64,000 bases of DNA from Panonychus citri (taxonomy: Eukaryota; Arthropoda; Arachnida; Trombidiformes; Tetranychidae): NCBI RefSeq assembly GCF_014898815.1, contig NW_026515442.1:21449-85448 (forward strand). The letters run 5' to 3'. This document shows, in pieces, positions 22,719 to 33,582 of the stretch. Position numbers and translations under genes: made by a program. The notes beneath the pieces are model-generated. The model was not told where the DNA came from. It did no database searches and was given only the letters and a program-made list of their open reading frames with translations. Numbering within the stretch: the first letter of the stretch is position 1; the number at the start of each line of letters is the position of its first letter.

Positions 22719-23357
22719 ATGAACAACATGTATTCAATATACTTGAGACACCCATTCACAATGATGGTGGCAGGACCCAGTGGATGTGGAAAATCATTTT
22801 GGGTGAAGAGACTAACTGAAAATAGAGAGAAAACAATAAGTCCAGTTCCAACATTGATAACATACTTTTATGCAGAGTACCAACCAATCTTCAACGAGAT
22901 GGAAAGTGTTCAGTTTATCAAAGGATTACCAGACAATTTTTTTGATAAGATTGATGGTAAAAGTCCTCATTTAATAATAATTGATGACTTGATGCATGAA
23001 TCGTCTAACTCAAAGATAGTATCACAGCTTTTTACGAAAGGGAGTCATCATAGAAACCTATCAGTAATTTTATTAGTGCAAAACTTTTTTGTAAAAGGTG
23101 GTGAGTCAAGAAATATATCTTTAAACTCTCATTATATTGTTTTGTTTAAAAACCCAAGAGATAAATCCATTTCAACAATGTTAGCTAAGCAAATGTTTCC
23201 CGGACGTTCAGCACAGTTCAGACAGATATTTGAAAACGCGACGAGAAGCCCTTTTTCATACTTATTCATTGACTGTAAGCCTGATACACCCGATGAAGTT
23301 AGATTGTTAACAGATGTTTTGGGAGAAAAGGAAGTAATTTATGCCTATCAGATTTAA
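22719..23357 (+). CDS. Polinton packaging ATPase (FtsK/HerA, A32-like)
   Basis: 212 residues. Walker A GPSGCGKS at residues 19-26, Walker B LIIIDDLM near 88, and a downstream VQN sensor-like motif (near 128). These mark the FtsK/HerA-superfamily genome-packaging ATPase of Polintons and related DNA viruses, which would pump element DNA into a capsid. It is the first gene from the left end, and its stop lies 28 bases before the next ATG. Frame intact, ATG at 22719. Confidence 0.9.
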   Translation: MNNMYSIYLRHPFTMMVAGPSGCGKSFWVKRLTENREKTISPVPTLITYFYAEYQPIFNEMESVQFIKGLPDNFFDKIDGKSPHLIIIDDLMHESSNSKIVSQLFTKGSHHRNLSVILLVQNFFVKGGESRNISLNSHYIVLFKNPRDKSISTMLAKQMFPGRSAQFRQIFENATRSPFSYLFIDCKPDTPDEVRLLTDVLGEKEVIYAYQI

Positions 23358-23385
23358 ATTGTATAAGAAATGAATAAATTTTACT

Positions 23386-23736
23386 ATGTTAAAAAAAATG
23401 TCTGTTTCAAAAGCGATCGCGGTCTTACCAGCTTTAAAGAAGTTAAGTAAAGCAAAAAAACTAATTGAACGTAAAAAATTGTTAACATCCTGTCCATGTA
23501 ACGTATTGAAAGTTATAAAAGAAATAGCAGCTAAAATATTGAAAGGACACATTCATTTGACAGCGAGACAAAAAGCTCGTGTGAAACGGTTCAAAAAAGA
23601 TATTCGAAGACTCGGTGGTAAAATTACTCGTCGAAATGCAAAAAGAATTCTAGTTCAGAAAGGTGGATTGCTAAAAGGTTTACTTGTTCCAGCTATAACA
23701 ATTCTCGCAAATTTACTTTCAAAGCAAATTGAATAA
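23386..23736 (+). CDS. Small basic Polinton protein with GG and hydrophobic tail
   Basis: 116 residues (or 112 from the second ATG at 23398), very Lys/Arg-rich, with a late QKGGLLKGLLVPAITILANL segment. Small basic proteins with a Gly-Gly followed by a hydrophobic tail are common in Polintons next to the ATPase. By analogy with adenovirus core/cement proteins it may bind DNA or membranes in the virion; the Gly-Gly could be a protease site (inference). The stop TAA overlaps the next ATG by one base (TAATG). Confidence 0.6.
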   Translation: MLKKMSVSKAIAVLPALKKLSKAKKLIERKKLLTSCPCNVLKVIKEIAAKILKGHIHLTARQKARVKRFKKDIRRLGGKITRRNAKRILVQKGGLLKGLLVPAITILANLLSKQIE

Positions 23737-24463
23737 TGAATACAACAACTCGTATGGTACTGATTCCTGAAGACCAGTACAACAACAATGTTAATAAGCG
23801 AAACAAACAGACTTTGAGCCGATTATGAGCTGATTTACCGAATAGTGTAAAAGTTAAACTCATCAACCAATTGATGATGCAAGATGACATGAAGAAAGAA
23901 AAGGCAAAAGAAAAAGATGAAAGTCGTCTAAGAAATGAGTTGAAAGCAAGATATCGAATGTATCAAGATATAAAAAAAGAAGAAGGTAATGAGAGTTCAG
24001 ATGGAAATAATATCAAGTTTGATGGTTCAGAAGACTCTTTCCATACTACTTTGGATAACACGTATAATAATGAGACTGAGGAACCGTCAAAAAATTCACC
24101 ATTTTACAGACAACCATCGTCATCATCATCATCAACCCCCAACAAACAAGAACAAACGATCTACTGTCCTTGTTGAAAAAAGAGAGTGATTTAGTTGGAA
24201 GTGATAATAAAATAATCAGTGACGATGGAAAAATCAAAGGTAGTGACATTGAAAGAATAGTTGAATATTTACAGTCTAAAAACTATACTGGGAGAGCACC
24301 AAATGGAACAACAGAAGTATTAAAGTACATAAAAGAAAACTGTAGGGAATGTTTAAGCCACATCAATAACCCTAAAGCAAAGGAGAAATTAAAACAAGTG
24401 AACATATCATGGCTGAAAGCTTCCAACGTTATGAGAGAGAATATTACTCGCCGAAAGCGATAG
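23736..24463 (+). pseudogene. Polinton unknown protein, broken by TGA and a frameshift
   Basis: Starts at the TAATG overlap (MNTTTRMVLIPEDQYNN). The frame is stopped by TGA at 23826-23828, then open from there through a Lys/Glu-rich helical region and a Ser-rich stretch to about 24165. There the coding frame shifts and continues to 24463 (KESDLVGSDNK ... ENITRRKR). Similar MVLIPE-starting proteins sit upstream of integrase in other Polintons, to my recollection; the function is unknown. The 3' end overlaps the integrase start by 55 bases. Confidence 0.5.
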
Positions 24464-25506
24464 GATCATTTGGTGGAGTAAATCGACTGTTCAAGGCAAT
24501 TAAAAAGATTGATCCATCTGCTAAATTGAGCGATGTACATAAATGGTTAAAGGATCAAGACACTTACGTTCTTTTCAAACAGAATAAAAATAAATTTCCT
24601 CGATTACCAATTTTAGTTAACAAGATTGATGAACAATGGCAAATAGATTTGATGGATATGTCCTGGGTCAGTCAGTATAACGATGGTTACCGTTACCTAC
24701 TCAACGTTATTGATTGTTTCAGTAAATTTGCCTGGTCACGACCGATAAGAAAAAAAACAGGCCTTGAGGTTGTTCAAGCATTAGAGAATATTTTCTCTAA
24801 GCAAAGAGTACCAGAAAAGTTACAAAGTGACCAGGGTAAAGAGTTTGCCAACTCAGACTTCAAGGCTCTGATGATTCGCAAAAAAATCAATCACTTTTTT
24901 GCTACCGATGGTGTGATAAAATGTGCAATTGTGGAGAGATTCAATGGTACACTAAGAGCTAGGATTTATCGTTATTTACATCATGTGAATACTGGTAAAT
25001 ATATCGATGTACATGAAGAAATAATAGAATCATATAATAAGTCCTTCCATCGGACAATTGGCATGTCACCGGTAGAAGTGAATGATGAAAACTCTTCAAC
25101 AGTATTGAGAAATATAAGAAAAAGTCATCCGAAAAGTAATGCCAATTACAAGCCTTTTTCTGTGGGTGCAAAGGTCCGAATAAGAAGAGAGAAAGGAATA
25201 TTCGAGAAAGGAGCTAAGAGAAACTTCAAATTGGAAATTTTTACAATAAGAAAACACAAGAGAACACCACAAGGTTGGGTTTATTGGCTACAGGATTATG
25301 CTGGTGAAAGGATCACATCAGTTTTTTACCATAATGAGCTTATCCAAGCTATAGAACCGAGCTTATATCAGATCGAGAAAATATTAAGAACAAGAATAAA
25401 TCCAAGTAGCAAGAAAAAGGAGTACTTTGTTAAGTGGCTAGATTATCCAAGTAAATTCAATCAGTGGGTTCAAGATGTGGAACCAACCTCAAGAATATTT
25501 CATTGA
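24409..25506 (+). CDS. Polinton integrase (DDE, C-terminal chromodomain)
   Basis: 365 residues. The N-terminal YYSPKAIGSFGG segment is typical of Polinton INT. Catalytic core: Asp in WQIDLMDMSW, Asp in LQSDQGKEFAN, Glu in AIVERFNGTLRARIY, the retroviral D,D-E arrangement. The C-terminal chromodomain YQIEKILRTRI ... YFVKWLDYPSKFNQW (about 310-355) may guide integration to modified chromatin. It makes the staggered cuts that give the six-base target duplicates. The frame is fully open; the last 32 bases overlap the start of the next gene. Confidence 0.94.
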   Translation: MAESFQRYEREYYSPKAIGSFGGVNRLFKAIKKIDPSAKLSDVHKWLKDQDTYVLFKQNKNKFPRLPILVNKIDEQWQIDLMDMSWVSQYNDGYRYLLNVIDCFSKFAWSRPIRKKTGLEVVQALENIFSKQRVPEKLQSDQGKEFANSDFKALMIRKKINHFFATDGVIKCAIVERFNGTLRARIYRYLHHVNTGKYIDVHEEIIESYNKSFHRTIGMSPVEVNDENSSTVLRNIRKSHPKSNANYKPFSVGAKVRIRREKGIFEKGAKRNFKLEIFTIRKHKRTPQGWVYWLQDYAGERITSVFYHNELIQAIEPSLYQIEKILRTRINPSSKKKEYFVKWLDYPSKFNQWVQDVEPTSRIFH

Positions 25507-27407
25507 AGCAGTATCAAATGCGTCAATGGACATCTTTCCTCAGAACACTTTGACAAAATTTTCAAATCGTTTAGCTCGAGCAATTGATCTAAACGGTGAG
25601 TGGTTAGTAGGTCTTCAAGAGATTTTTTACCCATCAGACATAAGTGCAACCGCCCGAAGCTTGTCGCTTCACCTGTTAATTGATGGCTTTGGACAAAAGG
25701 TTAAGCTGGACGTAATGTTGGAAGCTAATGATGATAAGAGATCAATAATTGATAAAATAAACACTAGTATGCGAAAACATTATAATACAACAAAAGCAAA
25801 ACGACCCAAAAGAGATATTATGGAGTCTATTAATAAACTTTTGAAAGTTGAAAGTGCAAATTTCACAACTGAAGAAAAATTGGCTCATTTGAAAGAGATT
25901 AAAAGCAAAGGTTTAGCAGCATTTGAAAGAGATTAAAAGCAAAGGTTTAGCAGCATTTGAAGAGCTTCTAAAGCAAATCGATGAGATGAGTGGAAAAGTA
26001 AAAGCAAAAGAACAGGAAATTGCCTCTCTGTCCACCGAGATGTCAGAAAAAAACAAAGAAGTAGCAGTTGTTAATGCTAACCTAGCTTCAAGAATCGACG
26101 CTGAAGATGATTTTGCTAAGTATAAATTAACTGCACAAAAATTGTTGGCTGATCAAACTGAAAAGATAAACAAGCTTGAGAAACAACCTAACAAAGATTC
26201 CGAGATTTATCATCTGAAGAAAGATTTGAGAGATGCCTTGTTAAGATTAAAACGATGGCAAGATGATGCTATGGCCAAGAACGTTGAAGCCTCAAAACTA
26301 CGAAGTGAACTTGAAATACTAAAAAGTGAACGCGATGCAAACCTTTTGGCATTGCAAGAGAAATATGATGTGCTTAAGGAGGAAACCGATGTCAAGTTAA
26401 AAAAGATCGAAAGAGACTTGCTCGACGCTAAGTCAACTAATTCAGAGAAAGTCTTAGAATACGAGAGAAAATTAGAAAGATGTAAGCTGGAGCAAGGAGA
26501 GGAGCTACAAAAAGTAAAGGATCAAATTCAAGAAGAATCTGGCAGTTACACAAACAAAGTGAAACTGATGGAGGATAGAGAGCAAGTCTATCAGCAGACC
26601 TTGAAAGAATCGAGAGCAAAAGTGAGTGAATTACAAAAAGTTCAAGCTGAGCTTAGAGATAAAATAGCCGAACTCGTTCCAAAGGAAGAACTAAACACAT
26701 TGAATCAAATGGTTGAATCTATCGCTTCAGAGAAAAATGCTGTTGAAATGACTTTGAAAGAGTTGAAAGATAAACATGACTCTCTGGCCAATGAAGTGCT
26801 TAGATTGAATGATGATTTGGTTAAACAGAAAGCTGAAAAAAATCAATTACTTGAAGATATTGAAAGAGTTAGACGGCAATTATATAAATTCAAGCCATTG
26901 GTAGAGAATGAACTGACTATTAGTGAAGATGATAAAGTGCCTTTTGTTGAACTGGTAAGCGGGAAAATTATCGTTCACAGAGGATACTTAGATAATCGAA
27001 TTATAGTCCCTCACTTCAATGATTCAGCTTTTATTTCTGCTCTTGGGTTCGATGCTTATGGTTACCTAGATAAAATTGGCCGATTACTAACCACAAACGA
27101 GGTTAGCATGAGTGCCGAGAAACCTGCTGCTCTTGATTTCCAGCCTCACTTGATGTTTGTAAACTCTGACATTGTATCTGAGCACTTTGTTGGAGACAAA
27201 TCAGCAAGGGTCCTTCGTGTTTTACCCTTGAGAGGAGACGAAAAGAAGCAAATAATTCATGAAAGATTCATGAAGCCTCATTATTATCCGCTAAGGTCAA
27301 ATAGAATGGAAGATGTAAATTTCATTTTAAGTGATGAGACCGGAGAACAAGTAAAATTCAACTCAGGTCGAGTTTGTATTGGGTTACATTTGAAAAAAGT
27401 TGTATAA
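25475..27407 (+). pseudogene. Polinton penton-like minor capsid protein with coiled-coil insert, frameshifted
   Basis: The N-terminal part (25475-25936) has ASMDIFPQNTLTKFSNRL and the GEWLVGLQEIFYP motif of the Polinton minor capsid/penton-like family. The C-terminal part has MFVNSDIVSEHFVGD and FMKPHYYPLRSNRMEDV, also characteristic. Between them lie about 300 residues of charged heptad-like coiled coil (about 25955-26900). A perfect 34-bp tandem duplication (25887-25920 and 25921-25954) shifts the frame and stops the first part at 25936; the second part is open to 27407. A 34-base repeat is not a multiple of three, so the duplication alone explains the break. The coiled coil could form a fibre or spacer on the vertex (inference). 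Confidence 0.7.
25887..25954 (+). repeat. 34-bp perfect tandem duplication
   Basis: Two identical copies, 25887-25920 and 25921-25954, starting ATTTGAAAGAG. This is the cause of the frameshift in the penton-like gene. Confidence 0.95.
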
Positions 27408-27439
27408 GAAATTGTAAAACTATCACTGAGAATAAAAAA

Positions 27440-27925
27440 ATGTCAAGAAAAGTTCATTGTTCATGTGAATCAGACCTGCAAAGGTTTTTCGCGTCTCAAG
27501 TAGGAAGTGGTTTCGGTGATATAAGTGTTTTCAAAGGTTCACCATATCAAAGAGGGTATGGGATAGGTACGTTAATTGCAAGATTTGGAATTCCGATTCT
27601 GAAATTTCTGGGTAAACAGTTTCTACGTACAGGGGTAAACGTTGGAGCTGATATGTTGGAGAAGAGAAGGTTTAAAGATGCATTGAAAGAGAGAGCAAAA
27701 GAAGGGCTTCGAAATGCAACAACTCAGTCTATCGCTAAAGTGAACAAGTTATTAGAGCAAAAAGGTTCTGGTAATGTAGGATTACAAGCATATAAGAAAT
27801 TAATCAAAGCAGTCAAGGCTAAAAAGAGACGAAGAAGAAGAAAAACTGTCCAGCGTAAGAGAAGTGTAAAACGAGTGAAAAGTAAAAGTAAGAAAAGAAA
27901 GCAAAGAAAGGATATTTTCGGATAA
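27440..27925 (+). CDS. Polinton small basic capsid-associated protein
   Basis: 161 residues from the ATG at 27440. Near the N-terminus there are GSGFGDISVFKG and YQRGYGIGTLIARFG, an amphipathic Gly-rich segment. Then comes a helical part and a strongly Lys/Arg-rich tail (RRRRRKTVQRKRSVKR). Size, GSGF-like motif and basic tail resemble proteins described in Polintons and adenoviruses as protein VI/X-like internal capsid components; such proteins can be cut by the adenain protease after Gly. The stop overlaps the next start (TAATG at 27923-27927). Confidence 0.6.
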   Translation: MSRKVHCSCESDLQRFFASQVGSGFGDISVFKGSPYQRGYGIGTLIARFGIPILKFLGKQFLRTGVNVGADMLEKRRFKDALKERAKEGLRNATTQSIAKVNKLLEQKGSGNVGLQAYKKLIKAVKAKKRRRRRKTVQRKRSVKRVKSKSKKRKQRKDIFG

Positions 27926-29175
27926 TGGAGTATCTACACGTTGACTCAAACCCGGCAGGGAAAAGTGAGCTAACCTTGTTTACAGTTCCATCTACACAAG
28001 TAACAATAGAGTCAAGCTATGAAACTGAATACCGACCATCGGCAAGCCTGGAAAGTAGCCTTGTCTATGAAATTGCAGTTCCACCTTCTGAGGATATGAC
28101 AGATATGGCGGCTACAATGTTACACATGAAAGTTCAAATAATTGATGGAACAAATGAACCAACAAAAAATGCAGTAAAAGCAATGATGGCTCGCAATTTT
28201 GGGAATGCTCTATTTGAGCAAATCGACTTATTTCTCAATGGTGTAAACTTATGTCAAGCTTCAAACATGTACCACTATCAGGCTTTTCTTGAAGATCTTC
28301 TTTATAAATTTCCCAACCCTGTGGACACTGGTAACCTTTCACGAAAAGAACCTCAATTTGTTGTTGCAAGTCGAACCTATGATCTATTCTTTCGTTTACA
28401 TTTACCCATTTGTCAACAAGATCGATTGATGGTGAGTGGATTACCCATGACTTTCAAACTAACCCGAAGTCCGTTAACCTTTCCAGTTTGGGCAACAACT
28501 GAGGCTGACACAGAAACATATAAAACTAAAATAACAAGTTTATCATTGTTTGTTAGAAGGGTTAAACTATTTCCCGATGCTCAAGCAGCACTTCTCACAA
28601 CACTTAGTAGAGTACCAGCAAAATATTTCATCATAAGAAACGAAATGAAAAACTTTACAATAACAAAGGATGTTAACATGATAACAGTTGAAAATTTGTT
28701 CAATGGCTTCCTACCTAAGCGTATCATCTTAGGCTTTGTTAGTGAAGAATCATTTTCTGGTGATCGACAGTCAGGCCCATTTAAATTTGACAATTTTTCA
28801 GTTTCTCACTTAGCTTTGAATGTTGACGGTAACCATGTACCAACAGTCCCATACCAACCTGACTTTGAGGGAAACTTGTACATGAGAGAATTTATCAATC
28901 TTTACCGTTACACTGGTCAAGACGACGGAATCCCGCAATGTGACATTGACTATGACAAATACAAGTCAAATTATTGCCTATTTGCCTTTGATTTGAGTAG
29001 TGATGGTACACTGGGGGGAGAAACGGGAACACTAAATCTACTTAGGCGAGGGTCTATAAGATGTGAAATTAGATTTTCTAAAACATTGACTAAACAAGTT
29101 AAACTGATTGTACTTGGACAATTTGATAACCTGATAACAGTTGACAGAGAGCGAACCGTTGTAATAGATTATTGA
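27925..29175 (+). CDS. Polinton jelly-roll capsid protein (F54H12.2-like), probable major capsid
   Basis: 416 residues. The N-terminus SELTLFTVPSTQVTIESSYE followed by an acidic, beta-rich region is the hallmark of the protein family annotated as F54H12.2-like in animals, which belongs to Polinton capsid genes. Length and position (just before the protease) fit a double jelly-roll major capsid protein, although I cannot separate major from minor capsid without a structure prediction. The frame is intact. It starts on the TAATG overlap and ends 14 bases before the protease ATG. Confidence 0.75.
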   Translation: MEYLHVDSNPAGKSELTLFTVPSTQVTIESSYETEYRPSASLESSLVYEIAVPPSEDMTDMAATMLHMKVQIIDGTNEPTKNAVKAMMARNFGNALFEQIDLFLNGVNLCQASNMYHYQAFLEDLLYKFPNPVDTGNLSRKEPQFVVASRTYDLFFRLHLPICQQDRLMVSGLPMTFKLTRSPLTFPVWATTEADTETYKTKITSLSLFVRRVKLFPDAQAALLTTLSRVPAKYFIIRNEMKNFTITKDVNMITVENLFNGFLPKRIILGFVSEESFSGDRQSGPFKFDNFSVSHLALNVDGNHVPTVPYQPDFEGNLYMREFINLYRYTGQDDGIPQCDIDYDKYKSNYCLFAFDLSSDGTLGGETGTLNLLRRGSIRCEIRFSKTLTKQVKLIVLGQFDNLITVDRERTVVIDY

Positions 29176-29189
29176 GTGATTAACAAAGG

Positions 29190-29621
29190 ATGTTAACATC
29201 GAGAGAGCTGGAAATGTTATTGTCTGGAAACAAGTTTTTCGGTGGAGTTTATTCAATCAATAATTTACCTTTGGTGATTCCAACAACAAAAATAAATTAC
29301 ATTGTAAATTTGGATCCTTCTTACCAACCAGGTTCACATTGGGTATCGGTATACATTGACAGTAACCGTAGAGCTATTTACTTTGACTCTTTCGGACGAC
29401 CCCCTCCTCCTGAAATTTTATCATTCATGCAGAGAAGCGTTTCCTTCTATCAAATATCGAAATCAAAATATCAGGGAGATGATTCATCAGCTTGTGGCTA
29501 TTATTGTTTACTTTTTGTACTGATGTCGAACAAAAAATCTTTCTTTAAACTTATGAAAAGCTGTAACCATTCGAGAAATGAGTATTTAATGTACAAAAAA
29601 CTACTCTCTCTATTAAAATAA
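29190..29621 (+). CDS. Polinton adenain-like cysteine protease
   Basis: 143 residues. Catalytic His in GSHWVSVYID (about 51), acidic residue in YFDSFGRPPPPE (about 66-70), oxyanion Gln in KYQGDDSSACGYYC (about 94) and nucleophile Cys in ACGYYC (about 100-104). This is the Ulp1/adenovirus protease (C5-like) fold that matures capsid precursors. It is short but complete for the family. It is the last gene of the compact plus-strand block. Confidence 0.88.
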   Translation: MLTSRELEMLLSGNKFFGGVYSINNLPLVIPTTKINYIVNLDPSYQPGSHWVSVYIDSNRRAIYFDSFGRPPPPEILSFMQRSVSFYQISKSKYQGDDSSACGYYCLLFVLMSNKKSFFKLMKSCNHSRNEYLMYKKLLSLLK

Positions 29622-29665
29622 AAAATAAAAATGTGAACTCGAAATAACAAGTTCCCCCGGGTGGG

Positions 29666-29791
29666 CGCGAACTCGCGAGCTCAAAAAATTCAGTGATCGG
29701 TCAGGTCTCGCGAGAATGAGGATTTCTCATAATTCGCGAGGAAAATGAGATCCTTTTAATCGCGAGTAAATTGATATCACTATATTCGCGA
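29666..29791. promoter_or_regulatory. CGCG-palindrome array 1
   Basis: Five TCGCGA cores at 29673, 29707, 29734, 29760 and 29786, plus an imperfect CGCGAA at 29666-29671. The one at 29706-29715 is the full ten-base palindrome TCTCGCGAGA. Spacing is 26-34 bases. It lies between the convergent 3' ends of the protease and PolB genes. TCTCGCGAGA is the known CGCG promoter element bound by BANP in vertebrates; its role here is unknown. Confidence 0.6.
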
Positions 29792-29823
29792 GAAAGAAGA
29801 AATCTTACAGACAATTCAATAGA

Positions 29824-32800
29824 TTATTGTTTTATTGAGTAGTGTCCATAGGCAAGAGAGTTTACAGAATCAATGAGGTAACGCTTATCTTCAAATGGTG
29901 ATAAAGCAATCTTATCGTTTACATATAGATGAACAATGTGATTTTCTGATCCCAGTCTACGTGTTGTCCTTCGAACTGTTTTCACATTGAAAAGAGAATT
30001 TTTATAATCCTCAAATGATAACTGGTTCTCAACTACAACACCTTGAACTCCTTTAGCCCTCTTTTTAACCTCGCTTTGTGTTTTGATTGCATACAGTTTT
30101 GGTCTCAGAGCGATAACTTCTTCAATCACTTGACCATTCATCTCATCCTTTAGACATCCAATTCTTTTTCGATTGTTACTGCTATACAAGCAGTGTTCAA
30201 CAGGAAGATCACTGAAATCCATTATATCTGAAAAATGATCCATATCTCGAACTAAATCGTCAGTTTTTATCTCAACTAAGAGAGAATCAGTATCAGAATA
30301 TACTAAACTGATGTTATCATGAAAATAAGATTTAAATCTATCATAGTAGAGGGTGTAAACATGAAGTTTAGCCAACTCTAATACAGTAAAACCAACAATT
30401 ATGGGTTTGTCAAGTAAAACGGTATCCGGTAGCATTTGAAAAAGCACTTTATCATCTGAGAGGATTCGCATGTTTTTACATAGATGCTTTCGAGTTCGTC
30501 TTGCAGCCATAGTATCTGTTGTCACCAAGTCAACTTTAACTCTTTTCCTTTTATCTTCCATCAATTTACCATAATTGCTGTTTACAAATAGCTTGTAAAG
30601 GGATGAGACAAAAGGAGAGGATGCTTGTTTCCTCTTTTCGGTGCAAAGGTTGATGTACGGTGATAACCAACGCTTTTGATGGAAAGATATTACTCGGTGA
30701 ATATGCGTCACTTTCAATCCATGTTTGACGTAATACTTGAGCATTCGGTAGTGGATAACATATCGGGTTTTAGGAAGAAAAGTAGCAACAAGTTTCTCAG
30801 TTTTTGTTGACTTCTGGTCTAGTTCATCGAGAATAGATTTAGCGGTTGGACTTAACATTGAATCTGAAATTACCATTTTATGTGGAGCAAGTGGAAAATC
30901 GTTATGTAGATCGTGCAGTGTCTCAGGATAGATTAGATCAACTTCAAGAATGTAACCTGTTGGTGCATCGTCTTCGACAGATAGGTAACAGTTTAACTGT
31001 CGTGACTCTAACCATTGATAGTTACCAAACGGTAGAACATCACACATTGCCTTGCCATATAAATTGTTCACGTCAAAATAAAGAATCCATGTTTGATCGC
31101 CTCCGTCGTATGATTGAACCAATTTATTGTTTGCTTTTACGTGTCTCTTGGCCACTGTAGTGAAACCACCTCTTATTCCGTTCTCAACCATCATGTACAT
31201 TTCCAGATCAGTAAAGATCTTCAGGGATACTTTAGCATCTTTATCGCTGAGGCAAAAGATAAACCAGGAACTGACATATAATGGCGGGTCAATAGCAAAG
31301 TCATTTAAACTTGTTTCTCTAAAGTTTTCAAAAACAGCGGCTACAAAAGTACATCTAAACGTAAATAAATGTCTATCAGATCACCCAATTTTGGCAGTTA
31401 AATTGTTTCCAGACACGCGTTAATCTTTCATACATTTCAATTGTAATAGATTTATCAGTGAGATGAATAGAATGATTCTATTTGAGGTAGATCTCTTCAT
31501 ACCTTTCAAATGAGTCCAAATATTCGTATGGAAGGACAGCTTTATCAAGAAGGTCGGTTAGATCACGAGTTTTCCACTCTTGACGTAAAAGTGCCCTTAT
31601 CGACTAGGCTTAAATCTTTCGATAGAGTGTCAAGGCTAGCAGGTAAAAAAGCATACGAATCGAGGAAAGCTAAATTACCGGAATACCATCCAATATACTT
31701 TTCCAAAGATTGTGGTATTATGGTAATATTGGAAGAGAAGGTTTTACCGTCCATTCCAGCAATAAGTAAATGACTATCATAGTTCTTAAGGTTATGGAAG
31801 AAAATTGATATTCTTTTGGCAATGGAGTAGTAACCATAACTACTAGGCTCGTGACGAGATACTTTTCTTGGATCACCAGTTGGTATACAGACACTTTCAA
31901 AATCTGCATAAATGATGAAAGGGTGTTTGCTTTCTTTTTTCAAGTTCCTCTTAACCAAATCTGCAAATGGAGTTTGCCTCGATACCACGGGTAGTTTCAC
32001 TCGTTGTACGGCTCTATTTTCACAATCAATCAGATGAGTTGCAAGTTTTTCTTTAGAAGTATACCCATGTAGACATCTTTCACAGTGGTATCGTCTTCTA
32101 TTAGTTTTACTGTTCAAGGCTCTACGTAAGCTTATAATCGGATAGAAATGATCAGCATATAAGAGTAATTTAACGTGTTTACTCTTTTTCTCTCTGGTAA
32201 TGCGAAGAGGGATTATGTATTTACCATCTAAGTTGTATGAAAAAACACTTACAGATATATCATTAACCTTTTCAAAGCCGTTTATCTGCTCAAGAGTAAC
32301 ATCTCCTGTCCATTTTGAGAAATTATGGTTATTTATGTATCGATTATATTGTGTTACGCGATGTTTGTCAACGTCTCCATATATACTCGCTAATATTGAA
32401 TACATAAAACAGCTTGTCTTACAGTTAAGACTTACAAAACATCTCTTTCCATAGAGTTGCTTTGGTAATTTCTGGAGACGGCATCCTCCATGGTGTGGCT
32501 GATACCATGCAACATAAACATCTAGAGATGAAATACAAACTATGATGAAACCGCTTCCTCTCTCAGTATAATGATCAATTATACTTTGCATCTCAGAGAA
32601 ACTATCCATGAGTAATTGATCCAAATCATCGCATTCACTCAGATAAACTTTAAAAATTGAATGAATATACGAAGTGACGAAATCTTTCGTACCAAGTTTT
32701 TCAAATACAATGTTAATTGAAAATGAAATTTTCAGTGGGCCAAGTTCTCTTGACAATGACTCAACCATAGCTTTCAAATCTGGAACAGTGTTGGTATGTA

Positions 32801-33416
32801 GATCTTCCAATGTGTAACATTTATCAAATTTTCTTGAATATAAGTTGATACTGATCTGAATGCTTGTTTGATCAAAGTGAAATTGAAAAGTTCAACTATA
32901 TCTGTTACTTTAGGTGATGCAAGTATCAAGCCACAAATTTTAACATGACTTTCTAGTTGTTGATTTGTGTCGAATCTCGTTGAACATTTTTCACAAACTA
33001 AACCTTCAATTTCCATTTTACGGTTTTCACTGTTGTTTGTAGGTTGTGTCGGATAGCATGTGTGATCCAAAAGAGTAGAAAAGTCACCGAAAAACTGGTT
33101 ACACTGAGGACAGCTACCAATAGACTGACTAATTGCAGCAAGATCATCTACTACTTGAAGTTGTTGTTGTTGTTGTTGTTGTTGTTGTCTATCTTCATTT
33201 TGTGTCGGCACTGTTGATGGTTCGAATAACCCACTGGTTAAGTAAATTTGTAATTCATCCAACGAATCATTGTCACAACATGAATGGTTTATGAAGTCAC
33301 CTAAGTCGTCAAAGACAATTTGACAAAATCTACATCTTAACCCCTAAAATAAGAAAGATATTAAAATATTAAATTTAAAAATTCACAGATTCAAGAAAAC
33401 TTACCTGATCATCCAT
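29824..33416 (-). pseudogene. Polinton protein-primed DNA polymerase B, several breaks
   Basis: Start ATG at 33416, mini-exon 33405-33416, intron 33344-33404 (GTAAG...TTTTAG), then the body. N-terminal C2H2/CCHC-like fingers near 33340-33280 (LRCRFCQIVFDDL), 33120 (CPQCNQFFGDF), 33000 (CEKCSTRFD) and 32090 (YHCERCLHGY). Exonuclease motifs YADFESV and HNLKNYDSH; polymerase motifs YFDVNNLYGKAM, LFVNSNYGKLMED and YSDTDSLLV. Breaks: frameshift near 32830; the segment between the first two exonuclease motifs is much shorter than in relatives (probable deletion near 31810); stop at 31563-31565; at least three further frame changes between 31550 and 31210. The C-terminal 458 codons (29824-31200) are open. 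Such polymerases copy the element using a terminal-protein primer; this one cannot be functional. Confidence 0.88.
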
Positions 33417-33582
33417 TCTAGTTTTTCATTTAAAATAATACTTATGATTTAAAATGCAATATAAACACCAACTAAATCAAATATGAATATTTCAATTTTA
33501 TTTATAACTCAATTTTTGTCACACACGCGCAATTCAGCAACTTTATGCAAATCAGTTAGCAAGAGTTTAATTTCGAAGTGCT

